A DNA stretch of 40,443 nt from Bacteroides sp. UBA1317 (GTDB lineage Bacteria; Bacteroidota; Bacteroidia; Bacteroidales; Bacteroidaceae): NCBI GenBank assembly GCA_002307035.1, contig DBTL01000119.1:1-40443 (forward strand), read 5' to 3'. Position 1 is the stretch's first letter; each line of letters begins with the position of its first letter. Shown piece after piece: positions 32,897 through 40,443 of the stretch. The notes below the pieces were generated by a model, which saw only the letters and a list, made by a program, of their open reading frames with translations, ran no database searches and was not told where the DNA came from. Made by a program: the position numbers and the translations under genes.

Positions 32897-33763
32897 ATGA
32901 ATTTGATTCTGATGGCAGTGATTTCATTGGGGGCTATTGCGCTTATTTCAGCCGCAATATTATATATTGCTTCCAAAAAATTTGCTGTGTATGAAGATCC
33001 TCGCATTGCCAAGGTTTCTGAGGTATTGCCTCAAGCCAATTGCGGAGGTTGTGGTTATCCTGGGTGCAGTGGATTTGCTGATGCTTGTGTGAAAGCCGAT
33101 TCACTTGATGGCAAATTTTGTCCGGTAGGTGGACAACCAGTAATGATAGAAGTGGCATCTATCCTTGGACTTAATGCTGAAGCTGCAGAGCCAATGATTG
33201 CAGTGGTGAGATGTAACGGAACTTGTGAGCACCGTCCTCGTCTTAACATGTATGACGGTGCAAAGAGTTGCGCTATTGCTGCTTCTCTTTATGGTGGGGA
33301 AACCGGCTGTAGTTATGGTTGTTTAGGTTGTGGCGATTGCGTTGAGGTATGTCCGTTTGATGCTATTCATATGAATTCCGAAACTGGCTTACCTGAGGTC
33401 GATGAAGATAAATGCACCGCTTGCAATGCATGTGTTAAAGCTTGCCCGAAGATGCTTATTGAGCTTCGCGCTAAAGGGAAGAAATCTCGTCGTGTTTATG
33501 TATCTTGTATGAACAAGGACAAAGGTGCACTTACACGCAAATCATGCGATGTGGGTTGTATAGGCTGTAGCAAGTGTGTGAAAGTTTGTCCTTTCGAAGC
33601 TATAACGGTAACCAATAATCTTGCTTATATTGACTATGACAAATGCAAATCGTGTCGCAAATGCGTAGAAGTTTGCCCTCAACATACTATTATTGAGGTT
33701 AATTTTCCTCCTCGTAAGCTCAAAGAAGAGGTTCTGGAAATGGCTTCAATTGCTGAAGCATAA
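32897..33763 (+). CDS. rnfB: Ion-translocating oxidoreductase subunit B (RnfB)
   Basis: Ferredoxin-oxidising entry subunit of the Rnf complex. A membrane helix at the N-terminus (about 3-26) is followed by the 4Fe-4S domain C49-x2-C52-x4-C57...C75 (NCGGCGYPGC). Next come four classical CxxCxxCxxxCP ferredoxin motifs in two pairs: CLGCGDCVEVCP with CTACNACVKACP, then CIGCSKCVKVCP with CKSCRKCVEVCP. In total this suggests about five 4Fe-4S clusters, more than the shorter RnfB of Vibrio or Escherichia coli. The 288-residue length fits that. Cotranscribed from rseC to rnfA. Confidence 0.96.
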   Translation: MNLILMAVISLGAIALISAAILYIASKKFAVYEDPRIAKVSEVLPQANCGGCGYPGCSGFADACVKADSLDGKFCPVGGQPVMIEVASILGLNAEAAEPMIAVVRCNGTCEHRPRLNMYDGAKSCAIAASLYGGETGCSYGCLGCGDCVEVCPFDAIHMNSETGLPEVDEDKCTACNACVKACPKMLIELRAKGKKSRRVYVSCMNKDKGALTRKSCDVGCIGCSKCVKVCPFEAITVTNNLAYIDYDKCKSCRKCVEVCPQHTIIEVNFPPRKLKEEVLEMASIAEA

Positions 33764-33806
33764 TTCATAATTAAATGAATCATAAATAGATTAAATATAT
33801 AAATGT

Positions 33807-35141
33807 ATGTTGAAGACATTTTCAATTGGTGGAATTCATCCACACGAAAATAAACTTTCAGCGCATCAGCCTATCCTAACAGCAGCTATTCCTGAGAAGG
33901 CTGTTATCTTATTGGGACAACACATTGGTGCTCCGGCTAAACCGGTTGTCGTCAAAGGAGACGTTGTGAAAGTAGGAACAAAAATTGCCGAAGCAAACGG
34001 ATTTGTTTCAGCTGCCATTCATTCTTCCGTAAGTGGAAAAGTGACTAAAATAGATGCGATTGTTGATGCGAGCGGTTATGCGAAACCAGCTATCTTCATT
34101 GACGTGGAAGGTGATGAATGGGAAGAAACGATTAATCGCACGACGGCATTAGTAAGTGACTGCAACCTCACAGCTGAAGAAATTGTGAAGAAAATTGCAG
34201 AAGCAGGTATTGTTGGCCTTGGCGGAGCTTGTTTTCCTACACAAGTAAAATTATGCCCTCCTCCTGCATTTAAAGCCGAATGTTTGGTAATCAATGCTGT
34301 GGAGTGTGAACCTTATCTTACGGCCGACCACCAACTGATGTTGGAACATGCCGAAGAAATTATGGTGGGAGTGTGTATCTTGATGAAAGCGGTAAAAGTA
34401 AATAAGGCGTTTATCGGTATTGAGAACAATAAACAGGATGCCATCCAACTAATGACTAAGGTTGCTTCACGCTATGCCGGAATCAACGTTGTACCTTTGA
34501 AAGTGAAGTATCCGCAGGGAGGCGAGAAGCAGTTAATAGATGCTATCATTTCTCGTCAGGTAGGTAGTGGTGCGCTTCCTATCTCTACCGGAGCTGTTGT
34601 TCAAAATGTAGGAACTGCGTTTGCTGTGTACGAAGCGGTACAAAAAAATAAGCCTCTTTTGGAACGTGTGATAACTGTAACCGGTAAGTCCCTGGCCAAA
34701 CCATCCAACTTTTTAGCTCGTATTGGCACTCCTATGAAGCAGCTGATTGAAGCTTGTGGCGGATTACCCGAAGATACGGGAAAGATTATAGGAGGTGGCC
34801 CGATGATGGGTAAGGCACTTGTAAATACAGATGTTCCTACAGTCAAGGGTAGTTCGGGTATTTTGATTATGACAAATAAAGAGTCTAAACGTGGAGAAGT
34901 TCGTAATTGCATACGTTGCTCAAAGTGCGTTAGTGTTTGTCCTATGGGTTTAGAACCCTATTTGCTTGGTGCATTGGCTGAAAATGTAGATTTCGAGAGA
35001 ATGGAAAAAGAAAAAATCATGGATTGTATTGAGTGTGGCTCTTGCCAATTCACTTGCCCCACAAACCGCCCTTTGCTCGATTATTGCCGTTTGGGCAAGT
35101 CGAAAGTAGGTACAATGATTCGTGCACGACAAGCTAAATAA
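33807..35141 (+). CDS. rnfC: Rnf complex subunit C (RnfC)
   Basis: Peripheral subunit that binds NADH/NAD+ and FMN, 444 residues. The N-terminal region begins FSIGGIHPHENK. The nucleotide/flavin loop is VGLGGACFPTQVKL (137-149), and PYPQGGEKQLI-type sequence (KYPQGGEKQLIDAI) follows. The SLBB-like region lies in the middle. Two 4Fe-4S motifs are near the C-terminus: C368-x2-C371-x2-C374-x3-C378 and C407-x2-C410-x2-C413-x3-C417. No membrane helices. 43 bp after rnfB. Confidence 0.96.
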   Translation: MLKTFSIGGIHPHENKLSAHQPILTAAIPEKAVILLGQHIGAPAKPVVVKGDVVKVGTKIAEANGFVSAAIHSSVSGKVTKIDAIVDASGYAKPAIFIDVEGDEWEETINRTTALVSDCNLTAEEIVKKIAEAGIVGLGGACFPTQVKLCPPPAFKAECLVINAVECEPYLTADHQLMLEHAEEIMVGVCILMKAVKVNKAFIGIENNKQDAIQLMTKVASRYAGINVVPLKVKYPQGGEKQLIDAIISRQVGSGALPISTGAVVQNVGTAFAVYEAVQKNKPLLERVITVTGKSLAKPSNFLARIGTPMKQLIEACGGLPEDTGKIIGGGPMMGKALVNTDVPTVKGSSGILIMTNKESKRGEVRNCIRCSKCVSVCPMGLEPYLLGALAENVDFERMEKEKIMDCIECGSCQFTCPTNRPLLDYCRLGKSKVGTMIRARQAK

Positions 35142-35150
35142 TAACGAAGT

Positions 35151-36146
35151 ATGGAAAATAAATTAATAATATCACTTTCTCCGCATATTCATAATGGAGA
35201 TAGCGTTGAAAAGAACATGTATGGAGTGCTTATTGCACTTGTTCCTGCTTTCATCGTATCGCTTATTTACTTTGGGTTGGGTGCCCTCGTTGTTACAGTT
35301 ACTTCCGTTATTGCTTGCTTATTCTTTGAATGGGCTATTGGCAAATACATCATGAAGCGTGAAAATTCAACCATTTACGATGGGTCGGCCGCTATTACAG
35401 GTGTTTTGTTGGCATTTAACTTACCTTCGAATCTACCTGTTTGGATTATTATTCTCGGAGCTTTGTTTGCCATTGGGGTGAGTAAGATGTCGTTTGGCGG
35501 ATTAGGTAACAATCCTTTCAATCCGGCTTTGGCAGGACGTGTTTTCCTGTTGCTCTCTTTTCCTGTTCAGATGACCACGTGGCCAAAAATTGGGCAGTTG
35601 ACTTCATACATTGATGCTGAAACAGCTGCTACGCCACTTTCTATTATGAAAGGAGTTATTAAAGGAGCTCCCGGATATTCACTCGATCAACTTCCCGATG
35701 CTTTTAATTTGTTTATCGGTAACAATGGAGGTTGTTTAGGGGAAGTAAGTGCAGCCGCTTTGCTCATCGGTCTGATATATATGTTAATGAAGAGAATCAT
35801 CACTTGGCACATACCGGGCTCCATTCTCATTACAGTTACTGTTTTCTCCGGAATCATGTATTTAGTGAATCCTCAGATCTATGTATCACCTGTAACCCAA
35901 TTGCTTTCGGGTGGACTGATGTTGGGTGCTATATTTATGGCAACAGACTATGTCACTTCACCTATGACGAATAAGGGAATGCTGATATATGGAACTTGTA
36001 TAGGTCTTCTGACAGTTATTATTCGTCTTTTTGGAGCCTATCCCGAAGGAATGTCATTCGCCATTCTTATCATGAACGCCTTCACTCCGTTAATTAATAC
36101 ATATTGCAAACCTAAACGCTTTGGGGAGGTGGCAAAGAAGAAATGA
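35151..36146 (+). CDS. rnfD: Rnf complex subunit D (RnfD)
   Basis: Integral membrane subunit, 331 residues with about eight to ten hydrophobic helices, homologous to NqrB. It is expected to carry a covalently bound FMN on a threonine. The candidate is T161 in ETAATPLSIMK, the place of the family's SGATPL-type motif with Ala replacing Gly. Other landmarks are SPHIHNGDSVEKNMYGVLIALVPA at the start and GGLGNNPFNPALAGR (116-130). Its stop overlaps the rnfG start by 4 bp. Confidence 0.95.
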   Translation: MENKLIISLSPHIHNGDSVEKNMYGVLIALVPAFIVSLIYFGLGALVVTVTSVIACLFFEWAIGKYIMKRENSTIYDGSAAITGVLLAFNLPSNLPVWIIILGALFAIGVSKMSFGGLGNNPFNPALAGRVFLLLSFPVQMTTWPKIGQLTSYIDAETAATPLSIMKGVIKGAPGYSLDQLPDAFNLFIGNNGGCLGEVSAAALLIGLIYMLMKRIITWHIPGSILITVTVFSGIMYLVNPQIYVSPVTQLLSGGLMLGAIFMATDYVTSPMTNKGMLIYGTCIGLLTVIIRLFGAYPEGMSFAILIMNAFTPLINTYCKPKRFGEVAKKK

Positions 36147-36790
36147 AAAAATTAGAATCATCTCTAAAGAATATGTTGCTGGTACTCACAGGAGTAACAG
36201 CCTTATCGGTTGCTTTATTGGCCTATGTGAATGAATTGACCAAAGAGCCAATTGCCAATGCTAACGCTAAAGCGCTCAATGAAGCATTAAAGAGCGTAGT
36301 ACCATCGTTTACTAATAATCCGGTGGCTGAGTGTGATACCATTTTCAGTGAAAAAGACGGTAAGAAAATTGTCGATTTCATCGTTTATCCGGCTAAAAAT
36401 GGAGAAAAAGTTGTTGGCACTGCAGTAGAATCAAAATCACTTGGTTTTGGTGGAGAACTGAAGGTGCTTGTTGGTTTTGATGCGGAAGGGAAAATCTACA
36501 ACTACTCTTTATTGGCACACTCTGAGACTCCGGGCTTAGGTTCAAAAGCTGCCGATTGGTTTAAAGAAGGTGGCAAAGGAAGTATCAAAGGAATGAATCC
36601 CGGTGAAAAACCTCTGGCAGTGAGCAAAGATGGTGGTGAGGTAGATGCTATTACTGCGTCTACTATCACATCCAGAGCCTTCTTGAAAGCAGTGAATGCC
36701 GCTTATGAAGCTTATAAAGGAAATGGCTCTACTAATGCCACTTCAGGTGCTACATATGTTGAACACACTGACTCTGTCAGTGCTAATTAA
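36143..36790 (+). CDS. rnfG: Rnf complex subunit G (RnfG)
   Basis: FMN-carrying subunit with a single N-terminal membrane helix (about 9-27) and a periplasmic FMN-binding domain, 215 residues. Landmarks are SLGFGGELKVLVGFD (99-113) and HSETPGLGSKA (126-136). The attachment site is DAITASTITS (168-177), with T174 as the likely FMN-phosphate-linked threonine; the usual S/T-G-A-T has become T-A-S-T. A spurious SGAT at 201-204 in the tail lacks the rest of the motif. It overlaps rnfD by 4 bp, so it is translationally coupled. Confidence 0.94.
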   Translation: MKKLESSLKNMLLVLTGVTALSVALLAYVNELTKEPIANANAKALNEALKSVVPSFTNNPVAECDTIFSEKDGKKIVDFIVYPAKNGEKVVGTAVESKSLGFGGELKVLVGFDAEGKIYNYSLLAHSETPGLGSKAADWFKEGGKGSIKGMNPGEKPLAVSKDGGEVDAITASTITSRAFLKAVNAAYEAYKGNGSTNATSGATYVEHTDSVSAN

Positions 36791-36806
36791 TAAAGGAGTA
36801 TTGAAT

Positions 36807-37391
36807 ATGAACAACTTTAAAGTATTGATGAACGGGATTGTGAAAGAGAATCCCACGTTTGTGCTCCTGCTTGGTATGTGTCCCACATTGGGAACAACCT
36901 CTTCTGCCGTTAATGGTATGGGCATGGGGCTTGCTACAGCATTTGTGCTTATTTGCTCCAATGTGGTAATATCGAGCATAAAGAACTTGATTCCTGACAT
37001 GGTGCGTATTCCCGCATTTGTGGTTGTCATAGCTTCATTTGTAACCTTGTTGCAGATGGTTATGCAAGCTTATGTTCCCGCACTTTATGCCACTTTGGGC
37101 TTATTTATCCCACTGATTGTTGTAAACTGTATTTTGCTGGGCCGTGCAGAGGCTTTTGCTGCTAAAAATAATCCATTGGCTTCTTTGTTTGATGGTGTCG
37201 GAATGGGATTGGGTTTTACTATTGCACTAACGCTTTTGGGAGCTATTCGCGAACTACTAGGCACCGGAAAAGTCTTCAATTTCATTATTTTCCCTGAAGG
37301 ATATGGCATGCTTGTCTTCGTTCTTGCGCCGGGAGCTTTTATTGCACTTGGCTACCTTATTGCTTTAATTAACCGCTTGAAAAAAGCCTAA
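36807..37391 (+). CDS. rnfE: Rnf complex subunit E (RnfE)
   Basis: Six-helix membrane subunit, 194 residues, paralogous to RnfA and homologous to NqrD. ATG at 36807 gives the usual MNNFKVLMNGIVKENPTFVL. A Shine-Dalgarno-like AAAGGAG (36792-36798) sits just upstream. A frame open from 36696 would overlap rnfG by 95 bp and adds nothing recognisable. Cysteines C25 (LLGMCPTLG) and C108 (VNCILLG) are the positions that, with RnfA, hold a membrane [2Fe-2S] cluster. 16 bp after rnfG. Confidence 0.95.
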   Translation: MNNFKVLMNGIVKENPTFVLLLGMCPTLGTTSSAVNGMGMGLATAFVLICSNVVISSIKNLIPDMVRIPAFVVVIASFVTLLQMVMQAYVPALYATLGLFIPLIVVNCILLGRAEAFAAKNNPLASLFDGVGMGLGFTIALTLLGAIRELLGTGKVFNFIIFPEGYGMLVFVLAPGAFIALGYLIALINRLKKA

Positions 37392-37411
37392 TCGTTTAAA
37401 CTCAAAATAGT

Positions 37412-37984
37412 ATGGAATATATATTGATATTCATTTCGGCAATTTTTGTGAATAACATTGTGTTGTCTCAGTTCCTAGGCATTTGCCCCTTCCTGGGAGT
37501 GTCTAAGAAGGTAGAAACAGCACTGGGCATGGGTGCTGCGGTTGCTTTTGTATTAACAATAGCTACCATCGTAACATTCCTGATACAAAAGTTTGTTCTC
37601 GATGCCTTTGGTCTGCAATATTTGCAAACGATTACTTTTATCCTTGTTATTGCTGCTTTGGTACAGATGGTAGAGATTATCCTAAAGAAAGTTTCTCCCG
37701 CACTTTATCAGGCACTAGGGGTCTTTCTTCCGTTGATCACAACTAACTGCTGCATTCTTGGTGTGGCCATTCTGGTTATTCAAAAAGACTTCAATTTGCT
37801 TACAGGCGTAGTTTATGCTTTCTCCACTGCATTAGGTTTTGGATTGGCCTTGGTTATTTTTGCGGGACTTCGTGAACAGATGAGCTTGGTGAAGATACCT
37901 AAAGGGATGGAAGGCACGCCAATAGCACTCATTACAGCAGGTCTCCTTGCGATGGCATTTATGGGATTCTCCGGCGTTGTATAA
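37412..37984 (+). CDS. rnfA: Rnf complex subunit A (RnfA)
   Basis: Six-helix membrane subunit, 190 residues, homologous to NqrE and placed opposite RnfE in the membrane with inverted topology. Landmarks are the start MEYILIFISAIFVNNIVLSQFLG, C25 in GICPFLGV, and C113 in TNCCILGVAI, which are the partners for the [2Fe-2S] site shared with RnfE. Last gene of the operon (20 bp after rnfE), followed by an inverted repeat. Confidence 0.96.
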   Translation: MEYILIFISAIFVNNIVLSQFLGICPFLGVSKKVETALGMGAAVAFVLTIATIVTFLIQKFVLDAFGLQYLQTITFILVIAALVQMVEIILKKVSPALYQALGVFLPLITTNCCILGVAILVIQKDFNLLTGVVYAFSTALGFGLALVIFAGLREQMSLVKIPKGMEGTPIALITAGLLAMAFMGFSGVV

Positions 37985-38053
37985 TTGTAGCTTTAAAATA
38001 TTTCTATCCGAAGTTGTATAGCAATATAATACAGGATAGATAAGAGAGATTCA

Positions 38054-38087
38054 AGAAGAGGGTGTAGAAAAGTCTACGCCCTCTTCT
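38054..38087. terminator. Hairpin between rnfA and thiD
   Basis: A 15-bp stem (38054-38068 with 38073-38087; AGAAGAGGGTGTAGA / TCTACGCCCTCTTCT) has one G-U wobble and a 4-base loop. It lies between the convergent rnf and thi operons. Neither side has a strong T-tract, so it is either a weak bidirectional terminator or a 3'-end protecting structure. Confidence 0.65.
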
Positions 38088-38110
38088 CATAAGTAATAGA
38101 AATCATTCTT

Positions 38111-38920
38111 TCAATCCCAAAAAGTATGAAAATGGTGAACAGGCCCGTGTCCTTTACCTATTTCATAAGTTGCTCCACTTTCAATCGCTTTTGTGATATA
38201 CTCCTTAGCACATCTTACAGCATCGTTCAGCGGTAGTTGATGTGCCAGAAAAGAGGCTACAGCAGACGATAGAGTACATCCTGTGCCATGCGTGTTGCTA
38301 GTCTCTATTCTCTTCGATGAAAGTTCAATCACTTCATCTTCCTCCGCATTATAAAATATATCAATCAATAAATCATCCGTCAAGTGTCCGGCTTTAAGTA
38401 ATACGGACACTTTTCCGTTGCATGAGAGTGCCTTGGCAGCCTCCGGCAATTCCTCCTGAGAAGTAATCTTCTTGCCTAATAAAATCTCTGCTTCGGGAAT
38501 GTTAGGAGTAATCACTCTGGCAAAAGGTATCAGCTCATTCTTCAATGTACTGATTGCTTCTTCTTGCAGCAGACTGTCACCTGAAGTTGCTACCATTACG
38601 GGGTCGAGTACTATGTTGCGAACTGAATAGGCGGCTAGTGTTTCTCTGACACTTCGAATCAACTCCGACGAGTGTAGCATACCAATCTTGATAGCATCAG
38701 CACCTATGTCATCTAATACTGAGATAATCTGTCCCCGGACAAAGGAAACGGGGATAGGGTGCACGCCACTAACGCCCATTGTGTTTTCATCCACAACTGC
38801 TGTTATAGCTGACATGCCATAACAGCCACATGCCGACATCGTTTTTAAATCAGCTTGCACTCCGGCGCCTCCGCTAGGATCACTTCCGGCAATGGTGAGC
38901 ACTCGTTTATATTGCTTCAT
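38111..38920 (-). CDS. thiD: Hydroxymethylpyrimidine/phosphomethylpyrimidine kinase
   Basis: Phosphorylates HMP and HMP-P in the pyrimidine branch of thiamine synthesis and salvage. From the ATG at 38920 the protein is 269 residues beginning MKQYKRVLTIAGSDPSGGAG, the family start. The frame runs 18 codons further to 38974, but those codons would overlap the thiE 3' end. It contains VLDPVMVATSGDSLL and the C-terminal anion hole SNTHGTGCTLSSAVA. It is the last gene of thiM-thiE-thiD, 11 bp after thiE. Confidence 0.95.
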   Translation of the reverse strand: MKQYKRVLTIAGSDPSGGAGVQADLKTMSACGCYGMSAITAVVDENTMGVSGVHPIPVSFVRGQIISVLDDIGADAIKIGMLHSSELIRSVRETLAAYSVRNIVLDPVMVATSGDSLLQEEAISTLKNELIPFARVITPNIPEAEILLGKKITSQEELPEAAKALSCNGKVSVLLKAGHLTDDLLIDIFYNAEEDEVIELSSKRIETSNTHGTGCTLSSAVASFLAHQLPLNDAVRCAKEYITKAIESGATYEIGKGHGPVHHFHTFWD

Positions 38921-38931
38921 AATTATATGGG

Positions 38932-39558
38932 TTATCGTTTTAATTCCGTTTTTAGCATTCGGGCCGCTGCGCATGGGTTTGTTGCAGACATGATTTCGGA
39001 TACTACAGCTATCCCATCTGCTCCCGCATTGTAAACGGCAGCTGCATTATTGGTATGAATACCTCCGATAGCCACTGCTTTGTGTTTACATATTTGTTTA
39101 ACTTGCTGAATGCCTTCTATTCCAAAGGGTAGGAGAGTGTCCGTTTTAGTTGGGGTACTAAATATTGGTGATATACCGATGTAGTCAACATCAAATTCAT
39201 TGGCAAGATTTGCCTGCTCCAATGTCTCAATAGAAAGCCCAATGATTTTGTCATATCCCAGCATTTTTCGGGCAACTTTGTAAGGCATGTCACTCTGGCC
39301 GATGTGTACTCCATCAGCATTACAAGCAATCGCAATGTCCAATCGGTCGTTAATAATCAGAGGTACTTTGTATGGAGCAAGTAATTGTTTCATGCGTACT
39401 GATAGTTGATAGAATTCAAGTGTCGCACAATCTTTTTCTCGTAGTTGAATCATTGTAACGCCTCCATTTACGGCTTCTTCTACCACTTCCTCAAGAGGCC
39501 TGCCAAGCGACAGTCGTCGATCAGTAACTAAGTACAGGGATAAATCAAATATCGGCAT
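38932..39558 (-). CDS. thiE: Thiamine-phosphate synthase
   Basis: Joins HMP-PP and HET-P to thiamine phosphate, 208 residues, TIM barrel. Landmarks are LYLVTDRR (about 7-14), MIQLREKD (35-43), LIINDRLDIAIACNADGVHIGQSDMP (64-90), YIGISPIFSTPTKTD (the pyrophosphate loop) and VAIGGIHTNNAAAVYNAGADGIAVVSEI. Three bp separate it from thiM, so they are one unit. No residue looks missing. Confidence 0.96.
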   Translation of the reverse strand: MPIFDLSLYLVTDRRLSLGRPLEEVVEEAVNGGVTMIQLREKDCATLEFYQLSVRMKQLLAPYKVPLIINDRLDIAIACNADGVHIGQSDMPYKVARKMLGYDKIIGLSIETLEQANLANEFDVDYIGISPIFSTPTKTDTLLPFGIEGIQQVKQICKHKAVAIGGIHTNNAAAVYNAGADGIAVVSEIMSATNPCAAARMLKTELKR

Positions 39559-39561
39559 AAC

Positions 39562-40356
39562 TTATCGTTTTAGGTTTGTAGAAAGCACTTCCGTGTTGAA
39601 GTTGCAAAGCTCATCCAAAAATAACAGTTGCATGCTACCATTGCCCGAAGCTTTAGCGGCTGCAATTTCTCCGGCTATACTCATCACTGCCATAGCGTGC
39701 GTTGCTGCTTCCAGGTAATTGGTGTTAATGGCAGCAAAGGCAGCAGTAATAACTGTGGCTGTACATCCCATTCCCGTCACAGGAGCCATTAGCGGGCTAC
39801 CATTGGTTACTACTTCGGTCTCTTTTCCATTAGTAATATAATCGGTAGGGCCACTTATAACAACGACTGCTCCGGTTTCAGTAGCAAGTTGTTTAGCCGA
39901 TTGCAGAGCACTATCCGAGGAATCTCGGCTATCGACACCTTTGGTACTAATGGCATCATTTACCAGAGCCATAATCTCCGAGGCATTTCCCCTGATGATA
40001 GACGGTTTCACTGTCTCAAGTAGCTGCTTGCAAACCTTTGTTCGATAAGAAGTTGCACCAGCGCCAACGGGATCGAGTACAATCGGAATACCTTTTTGCT
40101 TAGCTGCTTTCCCTGCTGTTATCATACTTTCTACCCAATCGGCATTTAGTGTACCGATGTTAATGACTAATGCCGATGCTATTTGCACCATTTCTTCCAC
40201 TTCCTCAATCGCATGAGCCATTACAGGTGATGCTCCTATTGCCAATAATGCATTTGCCGTATTGTTCATCACCACAAAGTTGGTTATGTTGTGTATCAGT
40301 GGAGATTGTTGTCGAACCAGGTCAAAATCTCTCTGTAAATTTTGAATGTTTATCAT
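39562..40356 (-). CDS. thiM: Hydroxyethylthiazole kinase
   Basis: Salvages the thiazole half of thiamine by phosphorylating HET, 264 residues, ribokinase-like fold. Landmarks are SPLIHNITNFVVMNNTANALLAIGASPVM (about 19-46), VLDPVGAGATSYR (about 96-108), RGNASEIMAL (about 121-130) and GMGCTATVITAAFAA (the catalytic GMGC, about 196-210). It is the first gene of the operon thiM-thiE-thiD, so the set covers salvage of both the thiazole and pyrimidine units plus joining them. Confidence 0.96.
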   Translation of the reverse strand: MINIQNLQRDFDLVRQQSPLIHNITNFVVMNNTANALLAIGASPVMAHAIEEVEEMVQIASALVINIGTLNADWVESMITAGKAAKQKGIPIVLDPVGAGATSYRTKVCKQLLETVKPSIIRGNASEIMALVNDAISTKGVDSRDSSDSALQSAKQLATETGAVVVISGPTDYITNGKETEVVTNGSPLMAPVTGMGCTATVITAAFAAINTNYLEAATHAMAVMSIAGEIAAAKASGNGSMQLLFLDELCNFNTEVLSTNLKR

Positions 40357-40380
40357 CTTATGCGTTTTTTAATTAAATAT

Positions 40381-40417
40381 AAAAAGGCCGTTTCGTGTTT
40401 ATACAACGAAACGGCCT
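40381..40417 (-). terminator. Strong hairpin with U-tract upstream of thiM
   Basis: A 12-bp perfect stem AGGCCGTTTCGT (40385-40396) / ACGAAACGGCCT (40406-40417) has a 9-base loop. On the minus strand it is followed by TTTTTATATTT. It is 30 bp before thiM. It either ends the gene beyond the window or serves as the expression platform of a thiamine riboswitch whose aptamer would lie outside. The visible part has no TPP-aptamer core. Confidence 0.85.
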
Positions 40418-40443
40418 ATATCTTATCATACATTGATAACTTA

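Noticed and set aside
36740..36760. Second FMN-attachment motif (SGAT) at the RnfG C-terminus
   Set aside because: It is in a low-complexity tail, lacks the downstream Thr/Ser of the motif and follows the folded domain; T174 is the better site.
36696..36806. N-terminal extension of rnfE into rnfG
   Set aside because: It overlaps rnfG by 95 bp in another frame, and the ATG at 36807 has a good ribosome-binding site and the family's start.

Overview
The window reads as a chromosomal segment of a Bacteroidales anaerobe, most likely Bacteroides or a close relative. The evidence is the gene content (rprXY, an rnf operon preceded by rseC, DUF3078 and DUF4301 proteins, a PadR/PspC pair, a GH95 fucosidase), the ATP synthase order beta-epsilon-(membrane protein)-a-c-b-delta-alpha-gamma, and repeated promoter-like TAnnTTTG (-7) boxes before operons. 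The DNA is AT-rich and coding dense. I found no tRNA, rRNA, CRISPR array, insertion sequence or phage gene. This is mainly core genome and I do not see a clearly new multi-gene system.

Layout. 1-4127 (minus): a Rel/SpoT-family alarmone enzyme, a diacylglycerol kinase and a GH95 alpha-fucosidase truncated by the window edge. 4318-7007 (plus): a DUF4301 protein and PurT. 7270-14733 (plus): the complete nine-gene F1Fo ATP synthase locus, closed by a strong terminator. 14804-17541 (minus): rprX-rprY and a small exported protein, divergent from a TonB-receptor-like barrel protein (17695-19809, plus). 20037-21704: formate-tetrahydrofolate ligase, followed by an unusual inverted/direct repeat. 21920-24034: a GNAT acetyltransferase (minus) and a padR-pspC operon (plus). 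24119-26912 (minus): an S9 peptidase and a class-I glutamine amidotransferase. 27093-30567 (minus): pyrG-yidC. 30770-32140 (plus): a DUF3078 protein. 32467-37984 (plus): rseC-rnfBCDGEA. 38111-40356 (minus): thiM-thiE-thiD.

How the parts fit. Rnf oxidises reduced ferredoxin with NAD+ and exports cations, and the ATP synthase 20 kb away uses an ion gradient. The c-subunit residues suggest protons for the ATP synthase. PurT and Fhs both consume formate, feeding purine synthesis and the folate one-carbon pool. PyrG makes CTP, YidC inserts membrane proteins, and ThiMED salvages both halves of thiamine. RprXY, PspC and the barrel proteins belong to envelope maintenance.

Several start codons were moved inward from the longest reading frame (atpD, atpB, rprX, fhs, the DUF3078 gene, rnfE, thiD), because a promoter box, an upstream gene, a signal peptide or the family's usual N-terminus favours the internal ATG. 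All functional assignments come from reading motifs in the translations; no database search was possible.
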